Source: Akkermansiaceae bacterium (GTDB lineage Bacteria > Verrucomicrobiota > Verrucomicrobiia > Verrucomicrobiales > Akkermansiaceae). Taken from it: a DNA stretch of 64,000 bases. The notes below the pieces were generated by a model that was not told the DNA's origin, did no database searches, and saw nothing but the letters and a program-made list of their open reading frames with translations. Location of the stretch: positions 1 to 64,000 of the forward strand of contig JALZUC010000019.1 of NCBI GenBank assembly GCA_023301765.1, read 5' to 3'. Below, one piece after another: positions 38,212 to 45,921 of this stretch. The translations under genes and the position numbers were made by a program. Each line of letters begins with the position of its first letter. Positions within the stretch are counted from its first letter, which is position 1.

Positions 38212-39234
38212 TTAGCGCTTTCGCGTAATAGATGCCTTATAGACATCCACAGCACGGACGATCGCACTAGATAGCGTCTGCTGATAGACAGGTGAGTTAA
38301 TCTTAGTAGCCTCAGTACGGTTAGATAGGAAGCCACCTTCAAATAATATTGCGGGAACCTTAATACCTGTAAGTACATTAAAGCGCGCACGCTTAATCCC
38401 GCGGTCAATAATTCTATAATTATTTCCCCGAGGATTATTCAAATAAAGCAATGTACGACCATGAACAGCTGTAGCGAGAGCAATACTAGCTGAGTCCATA
38501 ATATTCCCCGGTACTATTTTAAAGTCGCGCTCTCTAACACCTCTCCCTACGTGGGGAACACCCACAGGAGAAACTGTAAATGTTTCTATACCACTGGCGG
38601 CACGCGATTTGGCGGCATTAAAATGAATACTAATAAAAATAGCATTTTTATACCTATTAGCAATTGCTACTCTATTGGCGAGACTAATGAAAACATCGCT
38701 ATTACGCGTCATCACTACACGGTAACCTTTCTTTTGTAGCATATCTCTTACTAGGCGCGCTACCTTCAGCGCATAGAACTTCTCAGTTCCTAGATACCCC
38801 ACAGCTCCAGAATCATTACCACCATGTCCAGCATCAATGACTACCGTATTAAATACAGTAGCACTATTAATATAGGAAGGCCTCATCACTGGCTCTATGA
38901 GTTTCACCAAGTCAGTGCGTGCGATGAAATATTTACCCTTCAGTGGCACTATAGGATAGCTTAAGATGAACAGCACACCATTCATGCGGCATTGGTAAGA
39001 TCCAGATTTAAACTGCAGCTTCACCCCCGCATTTTCCAGAGTCACCCCCCCCCCCTGAGTAGTCAATTTCTGAAAACCGTAGAATGTTTTCACATTATTA
39101 AGGCTCACGTACTCATTGCCTTTATGCTGCACAGGCGCCCAAGGGAATCCCTGTCCATAGCTAGTCAAAGCCCCACAATAAAGTAGGCAAAACGTAAGAC
39201 AAAAAGTAACAGAAAGGCGCAAATTTTTTACCAT
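38212..39234 (-). CDS. N-acetylmuramoyl-L-alanine amidase (Amidase_3)
   Basis: The 340-residue zinc amidase cleaves the peptide from MurNAc in peptidoglycan. It has a signal peptide (to about residue 28), an N-terminal domain of about 100 residues resembling a copper-amine-oxidase-like/AMIN-type wall-binding unit, and the catalytic domain (about 125-335) with zinc ligands in VVIDAGHGGNDSG, the Glu after GYLGTEKFYALK, the His of FISIHFNAA, and the catalytic Glu in ILFEGGFLSN. It converges on the CAP gene with 16 bp between stops. Which Glu is ligand and which catalyst is taken from the family. Confidence 0.93.
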   Translation of the reverse strand: MVKNLRLSVTFCLTFCLLYCGALTSYGQGFPWAPVQHKGNEYVSLNNVKTFYGFQKLTTQGGGVTLENAGVKLQFKSGSYQCRMNGVLFILSYPIVPLKGKYFIARTDLVKLIEPVMRPSYINSATVFNTVVIDAGHGGNDSGAVGYLGTEKFYALKVARLVRDMLQKKGYRVVMTRNSDVFISLANRVAIANRYKNAIFISIHFNAAKSRAASGIETFTVSPVGVPHVGRGVRERDFKIVPGNIMDSASIALATAVHGRTLLYLNNPRGNNYRIIDRGIKRARFNVLTGIKVPAILFEGGFLSNRTEATKINSPVYQQTLSSAIVRAVDVYKASITRKR

Positions 39235-39369
39235 CGGAAGGTATTAAAGTTAAAGATCAGCAGGGCCATAGAATAATACGCCAAAGTAGTAATGACAACG
39301 GAATTTCTTTATAATGAAATATCTATAAATTATGCTCACTGGACACCGTCACCACACGCTGCTAGGCGT

Positions 39370-40245
39370 ATGGCCATGGAAAACATATCTCCTATCGGAA
39401 ACTACCGTGCTCAGTGGGGCGAAGGCCCTATCTGGTGGAATGATCGCTTACTCTACGTCGATATCGAAAAGCATACCGTCCTGGAGTTCGATCCTAAATC
39501 TGGCCTTGAAAAATCTTGGAATCTACATGCTACCGTAGGGCGGGTAGGAACTATCGTACCACGCGCAGAGGGATCTGGCCTAGTAGTCGCAGGAGACAAT
39601 GGACTCCACTTTCTAGACCGCGAAACGGGTAAGACTTCTGCTATTACTGACCCTGAAACGACCAAAAATAACAATCGCTTCAATGATGGTAAATGCTCTC
39701 CAGATGGTCGCTTCTTCGCCGGCACTATTAGCCTAGTTAAAGAACAAGGTGACGCATCCCTGTACCGCCTAGATTCAGACCTATCACTACACACAGCTTA
39801 TAGTGGTGTGACCAATTCTAACGGGATCATCTGGAGTGCTGATGGAAATACCTGCTACTACATTGATACGCCTCGCCTCGCCGTCATCGCATTTGATTAC
39901 TCAGCAGAGACAGGCCTACTAAGTAATGAGCGCACGGCATTCTCCACCAGTGCTATAAATGCCTCCCCAGACGGCATGACCATGGACGAACAAGGTAATC
40001 TCTGGATCGCCTTCTGTCACGGTGCCTGCGTAGCGTGCTATGACCCGGCTACCGGTAAAGAGCTTCACCGCGTAGAACTACCCTGCCTGGAAACTACTGC
40101 ATGCTCCTTTGGTGGCGAAAATTTTGATGATCTCTACGTCACCACTGGTATCCATAAAACAGAAGTAGAAGAGCACGCTGGCAGGCTCTTTGTCATCAAA
40201 GGCCTTGGGGTAAAAGGTATCCCCGCCACGCCATTCAATGGCTAG
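39370..40245 (+). CDS. SMP-30/gluconolactonase/LRE family protein
   Basis: The beta-propeller enzyme family hydrolyses sugar lactones with a divalent metal. Visible signatures are GEGPIWWNDRLLYVDIEKHT at the start (metal-binding Glu in EGP), NRFNDGKCSPDGRFFAGTIS in the middle (Asn, Asp), and NASPDGMTMDEQGNLWIAF (catalytic Asp). The frame is open to an ATG at 39292, but the family normally begins shortly before the EGP strand, so the ATG at 39370 or 39376 is more likely, with AGG 9 bases before the latter. Cytosolic, no signal peptide. Confidence 0.88.
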   Translation: MAMENISPIGNYRAQWGEGPIWWNDRLLYVDIEKHTVLEFDPKSGLEKSWNLHATVGRVGTIVPRAEGSGLVVAGDNGLHFLDRETGKTSAITDPETTKNNNRFNDGKCSPDGRFFAGTISLVKEQGDASLYRLDSDLSLHTAYSGVTNSNGIIWSADGNTCYYIDTPRLAVIAFDYSAETGLLSNERTAFSTSAINASPDGMTMDEQGNLWIAFCHGACVACYDPATGKELHRVELPCLETTACSFGGENFDDLYVTTGIHKTEVEEHAGRLFVIKGLGVKGIPATPFNG

Positions 40246-40430
40246 TAAGAACATACCCTCAGCGTCTGAAGAGAGGAGTCCAGTAACAGGTCGCTTTGGC
40301 GGTTCCTGCCTTATTTTGGTAAGATAAATATGAGGGCTCCAGCTCTTCGCCATACCCCTTCTGCTGTAATTATCAGATAGATTTTCAAAATAAGGCTAAT
40401 GAAGCCTTAGATATGGAGCTCTATAACAAC

Positions 40431-40470
40431 AAAAAATGAGAGCCTACCTTTACAGTAGACTCTCATTTAA
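40431..40470 (-). terminator. Intrinsic terminator of the TorF-like gene
   Basis: On the minus strand AATGAGAGTCTAC pairs with GTAGGCTCTCATT (one mismatch) and is followed by TTTTG, 42 bp past the stop at 40512. Confidence 0.8.
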
Positions 40471-40511
40471 CCAGACAACTGAATAATACTACTCAGTAAA
40501 TTTTTGGTTAA

Positions 40512-41276
40512 TTAGAATGAGTAGCTAAGTGATACACCACCGTAGAAGAGGTCTTCACTTCTACCTGTGCGGAAATCACTAGCAAGGTCACTGTCAGCAC
40601 CTACAAACTTAAGGTAAGGAGTAAGAGTAAACTTCTCGCTGATTGACCATGGTGTAGCTACAGAAATGTAGTAGTGGTTGAAGCCATCACGACCACCACC
40701 GTTTACATCACTGTTGTAACTGAAGCTCCATGCTGCACCAACTGCAACATCAAGGTTTACACATGGTGAAAGCTCCCAGCTTTTAGTTCCCTCAAGCTCA
40801 AGGTATTCACCTTCAGTTGTGTCTCTACCACCGCTACGACCGTTAAAGTCATCGTAAAAGTTAAGCGATACACCGATTCCGTTTTTAAACTCAGTGGCAA
40901 GACCGATAAAATATTCATCAGAATAACTACCTGAACCAGCAAAGTCATAATAAGTGTAACCTACGCTTAGATCGATAGCACCAAAGCTCTTACTAAGACC
41001 GATGTAGTAATCGATTTCTTCGAAGTCACCACCATTTGAACCTTCAGAATCTCCATACCAAACACCTGCGTTAAGGTTGATACCGCTACCCAGATCGTAG
41101 TTAAGGTCAATACCAACATCGATGAGGCCGTCATCGCCAAGCTCAACACCACGGAATTCGTAGATGCTATGGAAGCCTGTATAGAGCTCTGCTTCGAGTT
41201 CAGCGTGTGCCGCGGAAGTTGCGGCAAGCATTGTGCCGCCGACTAGGATTGATTTAATTGCTTGTTTCATAATCAT
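40512..41276 (-). CDS. TorF/Gcw_chp-family outer-membrane beta-barrel protein
   Basis: The 254-residue protein has a signal peptide (ends SAAHA) and alternating aromatic beta strands throughout (LYTGFHSIYEFRGVELGDDG, DLSVGYTYYDFAG) with a C-terminal phenylalanine (SLSYSF), the signs of an outer-membrane barrel. The opening pattern fits the TorF/Gcw_chp putative porin family (TIGR02001, PF09694), members of which often lie beside amt/glnK. Here it is divergent from amt and has its own sigma-54-type promoter, so expression under nitrogen limitation is probable. The start may be the Met at 41270. Confidence 0.85.
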   Translation of the reverse strand: MIMKQAIKSILVGGTMLAATSAAHAELEAELYTGFHSIYEFRGVELGDDGLIDVGIDLNYDLGSGINLNAGVWYGDSEGSNGGDFEEIDYYIGLSKSFGAIDLSVGYTYYDFAGSGSYSDEYFIGLATEFKNGIGVSLNFYDDFNGRSGGRDTTEGEYLELEGTKSWELSPCVNLDVAVGAAWSFSYNSDVNGGGRDGFNHYYISVATPWSISEKFTLTPYLKFVGADSDLASDFRTGRSEDLFYGGVSLSYSF

Positions 41277-41306
41277 AATTGCTTAATTGGTAAGCAAAAT
41301 AGATTT

Positions 41307-41324
41307 TAGCACAGCGTGTGCCAA
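41307..41324 (-). promoter_or_regulatory. Sigma-54 (-24/-12) promoter of the TorF-like gene
   Basis: The minus strand reads TTGGCACACGCTGTGCTA. The invariant GG (complement of 41321-41322) and GC (complement of 41309-41310) are exactly 10 bases apart as in sigma-54 promoters. The predicted start of transcription is near 41297, about 20 nt before the ATG at 41276. The 423-bp divergent region 41277-41699 contains nothing else clear; no good NtrC palindrome was found. Confidence 0.75.
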
Positions 41325-41653
41325 CGTGAAATATTTTTTTTTGAAAAACTAACGTCTAAAATTGATTCCTTATTTTAGCTATATATCAAAAGAACCTGAA
41401 ATCTCACAAAAAAACTAAATTATAGTTTATCTAGATAATAGACTGACAGAATGAGATCTCCCTACTTGGCCTCAAGGCAATCTAGTCATTATATACACAA
41501 TTAATAGAATAAGCATTTCATCTCCAATATAGACAATATACTCAAACACTCTATATCTATCCAATAGCATGTTGCAGATGACCCTCCATTTATATAGGGG
41601 AAGACTGGATTACAGCCGTTAAAATGCAGCTTAATTTCACCACTCAGAAAAAC

Positions 41654-41670
41654 TTGGCACACCACATGCT
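41654..41670 (+). promoter_or_regulatory. Sigma-54 (-24/-12) promoter of amt
   Basis: TTGGCACACCACATGCT has GG at 41656-41657 and GC at 41668-41669, 10 bases apart, with the full TTGGCAC block. The predicted start of transcription is near 41681, about 20 nt before the amt ATG at 41700. The geometry copies that of the divergent TorF-like gene. Confidence 0.78.
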
Positions 41671-41699
41671 ATGAGTTATTTGAATTAGTCCAACTAAAC

Positions 41700-43190
41700 A
41701 TGATGAAAACTACCATCCAACTAACCGTCCTGACATGCCTTATGGCATTCCTCAGCATGATGCCTGCCGCCAACGCGGAAATCATCGATCCTAAAATCGA
41801 CGACTACCAAGTTACCACTGAAATGCTCGACTCCGAACATGATGACTACGACGAAGGCGCTGTCGACCTAATCGGAAAAAGCATCTATAAATACATGCAA
41901 CTAGGTGGTGATACCTCAGCACTCACTATAGAGCAAAAAAATGCAGCTGAAGGCTACTACGATCGCTACGAAGACGCTCCATTCTTCGGTTTATCGAATC
42001 TATGGATCCTTTTATGTGCATTTCTCGTATTCATAATGCACCTCGGCTTCTCATGTATTGAGTCAGGTCTCTGTCAGAGAAAGAACACAGTGAACATTCT
42101 CTTCAAAAACGTGTTCATTATCTGTGCAGGACTTTTACTCTATGCCGTTTGGGGCTTCAATGCAATGTATCCTGGTGACTTCGGCGGCATCTTCGCCCCT
42201 GGTTCACCTATCTCTAATGCCGACTACGGCGCCACTGACATTTCATATGGTGGCACAGGCCTCTGTCAGACAGGCTTTGCTGACTTCATTTTCCAAGCTA
42301 TGTTCGCAGCAACAGCGGCAACAATCGTATCCGGTGCCGTAGCTGAGCGAGTTAAGCTCTCTAGTTTCATGATCTTTGCAGTTCTCCTCGTTGGCTTTGC
42401 CTACCCAATTACAGGTAGCTGGAAGTGGGGTGGCGGAATGCTAGACGGAATGGGATTCTATGACTTCGCTGGTTCTTCAGTAGTTCACGCATTTGGTGGC
42501 TTCGCAGCACTGGCATGTGTTATTATACTCGGGCCGCGCAAGGGCAAATACACTAAGAGTGGCGTAAAGCCGATTCTCCCGTCCAATATGCCTCTGGCCA
42601 CCATCGGAGCATTCCTCCTCTGGTTCGGATGGTTTGGTTTCAACGGAGGTTCCGTACTCTCTGCAGATCCAAGCAGTATCTCATACGTCATCGTCACCAC
42701 AGCACTCGGTGCTTCAGCTGGCGGTATTGCCTGCCTGTTCTTCTCATGGGGCGTGCTGAAAAAGCCTGATCTTTCCATGTCACTTAACGGTATCCTAGCA
42801 GGCCTAGTAGGTGTAACAGCTGGTGCTGACCAACTCACTCTCATTGGCTCAGTAATCGCAGGTGGAATTGCAGGTATCCTCGTAGTAGTCTCTGTTCTCT
42901 TCCTTGATAAGGTCAAGATTGATGATCCAGTAGGCGCCATTTCAGTCCACGGCACATGTGGTATCTGGGGCACGATCTGTATCGGATTTCCGTTCCTTAC
43001 AAAAGCAGATGTTGAAACATCATTCATCACACAGCTTATTGGAACTGCCGCCATCGGAGCATTTGCATTCATCTTCTCCTTCGTCGTATTTTCCATCATC
43101 AAACTCGTTATGGGAGTAAGAGTTGATGAACAGGAAGAAATTGAAGGCCTTGACGTAGCAGAGCACGGAGTGCCAGCCTACAATGAATAA
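41700..43190 (+). CDS. amt: Ammonium transporter Amt with long periplasmic N-terminal extension
   Basis: The 496-residue channel carries ammonium across the inner membrane. A signal peptide (MMKTTIQLTVLTCLMAFLSM, cleaved near PAANA) is followed by about 65 acidic residues and then the 11-helix Amt core from about residue 97 (LWILLCAFLVFIMHLGFSCI, ESGLCQRKN). The pore twin-His sites are visible: SSVVHAFGGFAALA and SVHGTCGIWG. The acidic extension between signal and core is longer than in E. coli AmtB. glnK, usual downstream, is missing; the gene ends at a terminator. Confidence 0.96.
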   Translation: MMKTTIQLTVLTCLMAFLSMMPAANAEIIDPKIDDYQVTTEMLDSEHDDYDEGAVDLIGKSIYKYMQLGGDTSALTIEQKNAAEGYYDRYEDAPFFGLSNLWILLCAFLVFIMHLGFSCIESGLCQRKNTVNILFKNVFIICAGLLLYAVWGFNAMYPGDFGGIFAPGSPISNADYGATDISYGGTGLCQTGFADFIFQAMFAATAATIVSGAVAERVKLSSFMIFAVLLVGFAYPITGSWKWGGGMLDGMGFYDFAGSSVVHAFGGFAALACVIILGPRKGKYTKSGVKPILPSNMPLATIGAFLLWFGWFGFNGGSVLSADPSSISYVIVTTALGASAGGIACLFFSWGVLKKPDLSMSLNGILAGLVGVTAGADQLTLIGSVIAGGIAGILVVVSVLFLDKVKIDDPVGAISVHGTCGIWGTICIGFPFLTKADVETSFITQLIGTAAIGAFAFIFSFVVFSIIKLVMGVRVDEQEEIEGLDVAEHGVPAYNE

Positions 43191-43227
43191 TCTCTTGCTG
43201 TATTCATAATCTAATAATAACCACCAC

Positions 43228-43258
43228 CGGAAAGGCATCATGCCTTTCCGGTTTTTTT
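43228..43258 (+). terminator. Intrinsic terminator of amt
   Basis: A perfect 11-bp stem CCGGAAAGGCA / TGCCTTTCCGG with loop TCA is followed by T7. Confidence 0.93.
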
Positions 43259-43325
43259 ATGCTAATTTTTACAGGCTGAGCTTTGCAATTTCTCACTTAT
43301 CAGACTAGACTCTCCTCGCCAAAAC

Positions 43326-44069
43326 ATGCGCTACCTTCTGATAGATAACTCAAACACCCGTACCAAGCTTACGCTCTCTAGCCGTGATAGACTGGAAGAT
43401 TGGCTATGCGTTATCCCTACAAATGACGTTACAGAGCAAACACTAGCAGAAAAACTCCAAGGTATCTCATACGATGCCACGCTCGTTAGCTCCGTTGTTC
43501 CAGAGAAAGCACAGGTAATGAAAGAGTTCTTCTCTAAGAAGCCCTGTCACCTACTCAGCCATCAAAGCAAGCTACCTATCGGTATTAATTACCCAAAACC
43601 TGAACAAATCGGTGCAGACCGCTTGGCCAATGCAGCTGCCGCCCACGAACTATACGGAAGCCCAGCTATCGTCTTAGATTTTGGCACCGCTGTCACCTTT
43701 GACATCATCACACAGGACGATGGTAAAAAACCTATTTACCAAGGTGGAGTCATCGCCCCCGGTCTGGCATCCATGACAGAAGGACTAGCACGCCGCACGG
43801 CACTACTCCCACACATCGAACTCGAAGAGCCTAAACAAGCCATCGGAAAATCCACAGAACAAGCCATGCTTGCCGGTGCCGTATACGGATATCGAGGACT
43901 CGTCCGGCAAATCATCAAACAAATTCAAGACGAAATCCCCCAAGGGGCAGCCATCATCGCCACTGGTGGTGATGCCTCCCTCATCTCCAGGGGGCTTCCG
44001 GAAATTAAACACCACTGCTCACAGCTTACCCTCCAGGGCTTACGCCTCATCGCCACCCTTAACCTATAG
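43326..44069 (+). CDS. coaX: Type III pantothenate kinase
   Basis: The 247-residue enzyme phosphorylates pantothenate, the first step of coenzyme A synthesis. The actin-fold motifs of CoaX are present: LLIDNSNTRTKL (phosphate 1, normally DxGNT), GADRLANAAAA, LDFGTAVTFDII (phosphate 2), and GGVIAPGLASMTEGLARRTA. It starts a biosynthetic run and is 3 bp from the ROK kinase gene, so the two are co-transcribed. Confidence 0.95.
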   Translation: MRYLLIDNSNTRTKLTLSSRDRLEDWLCVIPTNDVTEQTLAEKLQGISYDATLVSSVVPEKAQVMKEFFSKKPCHLLSHQSKLPIGINYPKPEQIGADRLANAAAAHELYGSPAIVLDFGTAVTFDIITQDDGKKPIYQGGVIAPGLASMTEGLARRTALLPHIELEEPKQAIGKSTEQAMLAGAVYGYRGLVRQIIKQIQDEIPQGAAIIATGGDASLISRGLPEIKHHCSQLTLQGLRLIATLNL

Positions 44070-44072
44070 ATA

Positions 44073-45035
44073 ATGATCGCTTCACACATCCACACCGCAC
44101 TAGGCATTGATTTTGGTGGCACCTCTGTAAAATTTGGAGTCGTGCAAGGCCATGACGTTATCGATAGAGTTCCACCTATTGCCACAGATGATTACACGGA
44201 GCCGGCACCATTAATAGACGCCATCGCCCGTGTTATCGAAGACCTCCGCGCCCGTCACCCCAGTATCACCAGCATCGGCGTAGGAGTCCCAGGCTTTGTA
44301 AACTTCCGCACCGGCACTATTCACAACCTAACCAACGTTCCCGGCTGGGTAAAAATCCCACTGCGTGAAATCCTGCACCAGCGCACTGGGCTACCAGTCA
44401 CGGTGGAGAACGATGCCAACTGTATGGCTTACGCAGAATGGAAACAAGGTGCCGGCAGAGGTATGGAGCACCTCGTCTGCCTCACCCTAGGCACCGGTGT
44501 AGGTGGTGGTATTATCACCCACGGCCACTTACTTCGCGGAGCACAATCAGTAGCAGGGGAACCCGGCCAAACATCCATTAATTACCAAGGTAGAAAAGGA
44601 GCCTATGGCAACCTAGGTTCACTAGAAGACTACATTGGTAATAACGAAATCGCCGCAGACGCGCGTGACCATTACCTCGCCAAGGGCTATGAACGTAGCA
44701 TCACAGACTGCACACCCGCCGCCCTCGCCACCGCCGCATCCGAAGGAGACCAGATCGCTATTGAGATCTGGCAAAATATAGCTGCTAAACTTGCCACTGC
44801 AGCACTTAATGCCTGTTGGCTCCTAAACCCAGAAGCCATCATCATTGGCGGCGGTGTAGCCAAAGCGGGGGCCGTCCTCTTTGACCCACTCAAAGAAAAC
44901 ATCAACAGTCAACTCGCAGCAGCATTTAGCGAAAACCTACAAATCCTACCTGCAGCATTCAGTAATGATGCAGGACTCATCGGCGCAGCAGCACTATCGC
45001 TCGAAGAAGCAGATAATTCTCCACCTCTGGCATAA
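44073..45035 (+). CDS. ROK-family sugar kinase (glucokinase-like) without the zinc motif
   Basis: The 320-residue protein shows the ROK kinase pattern: phosphate loop LGIDFGGTSVKFGVV, the VGVPGFVNFRTGTIHNLTN segment, catalytic-Asp motif VENDANCMAYAEW, and adenosine motif IIIGGGVAKAG. Such enzymes phosphorylate glucose or another hexose. The zinc centre of classical ROK proteins (E-x-G-H and C-x-C-G-x2-G-C) is replaced by EPGQTS and GAYGNLGSLEDY, so the metal ligands are absent. Substrate unproven. Confidence 0.9.
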   Translation: MIASHIHTALGIDFGGTSVKFGVVQGHDVIDRVPPIATDDYTEPAPLIDAIARVIEDLRARHPSITSIGVGVPGFVNFRTGTIHNLTNVPGWVKIPLREILHQRTGLPVTVENDANCMAYAEWKQGAGRGMEHLVCLTLGTGVGGGIITHGHLLRGAQSVAGEPGQTSINYQGRKGAYGNLGSLEDYIGNNEIAADARDHYLAKGYERSITDCTPAALATAASEGDQIAIEIWQNIAAKLATAALNACWLLNPEAIIIGGGVAKAGAVLFDPLKENINSQLAAAFSENLQILPAAFSNDAGLIGAAALSLEEADNSPPLA

Positions 45036-45091
45036 TTTATCGTGCCAAATCCATCTTCCATGCCTAGCCTCAACAGCAAACTTTCAAAACC

Positions 45092-45901
45092 ATGACCCAA
45101 ATCGGCAATCTTAATCTAAATCCATCTACACCGTTTTTCATCCTTGGCCCCTGCGGCCTGGAATCAGAAGACTTCGCCTGGGAAATGGCGCGCGCCCTTA
45201 AGGAAATAGCCGATCGCACCGGAATCCAATTTATCTTTAAAGCATCCTACGACAAAGCGAACAGAACCTCCGTAGACTCCTTCCGCGGACCTGGCGTTAC
45301 CGAGGGTTGCCGTATCCTTGGGGAAATTGGTAAAGAGCTTGGCCTTCCAGTCACCACAGACATCCACACCCCCCAAGAAGCAGAAATAGCTGCTGAAACT
45401 GTAGACTTCCTTCAAGTCCCAGCCTTCCTTTGTCGGCAAACTGACCTACTAGAGGCATGTGCTAAAACTGGCCGACCACTTAATGTAAAAAAAGGTCAAT
45501 TTCTCGCCCCATGGGACGTCTCCAACATCGCAGAAAAGCTAACACACTTTGGTTGTGAACACTTCTACCTTACTGAGCGCGGTACTAGCTTTGGTTATAA
45601 CAATCTAGTTACAGATATGCGCTCACTCTACTGGATGAGAGACATGGGCATCAAAGTCATCTTTGACGCCACTCATTCCGTACAGCGCCCCGGAGGCCTG
45701 GGGGGCACAACAGGCGGAGATGGTGAGCTAGCCCCCGTACTCGCTCGCGCAGCCGTTGCCACCGGTGTGGACGGTGTATTTATGGAAACACACCTAAACC
45801 CAGAAAAAGCCTTCTCAGACGGACCAAACCAAATCCCTCTGACTGAAATTGAAGCTGTCCTCACCAAGCTACTTGCCGTGCACAAAGCCGCACACGGCTA
45901 A
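45092..45901 (+). CDS. kdsA: 3-deoxy-8-phosphooctulonate synthase (KDO-8-P synthase)
   Basis: The 269-residue enzyme condenses PEP with arabinose 5-phosphate to make KDO-8-P for LPS inner core. Signatures are FILGPCGLES, FKASYDKANRTS, FRGPGVTEG, and DATHSVQRPGG. A Cys in GPC, where E. coli KdsA has Asn, marks the metal-dependent class as known from Aquifex. It heads the LPS-related genes that continue with the LptC/LptA-like protein and lptB. Confidence 0.95.
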   Translation: MTQIGNLNLNPSTPFFILGPCGLESEDFAWEMARALKEIADRTGIQFIFKASYDKANRTSVDSFRGPGVTEGCRILGEIGKELGLPVTTDIHTPQEAEIAAETVDFLQVPAFLCRQTDLLEACAKTGRPLNVKKGQFLAPWDVSNIAEKLTHFGCEHFYLTERGTSFGYNNLVTDMRSLYWMRDMGIKVIFDATHSVQRPGGLGGTTGGDGELAPVLARAAVATGVDGVFMETHLNPEKAFSDGPNQIPLTEIEAVLTKLLAVHKAAHG

Positions 45902-45921
45902 TAGACAACGTCATAAAAACT

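Noticed and set aside
42485-43102. A 205-codon frame antisense to amt
   Set aside because: It lies over conserved Amt helices and has no recognisable domain.
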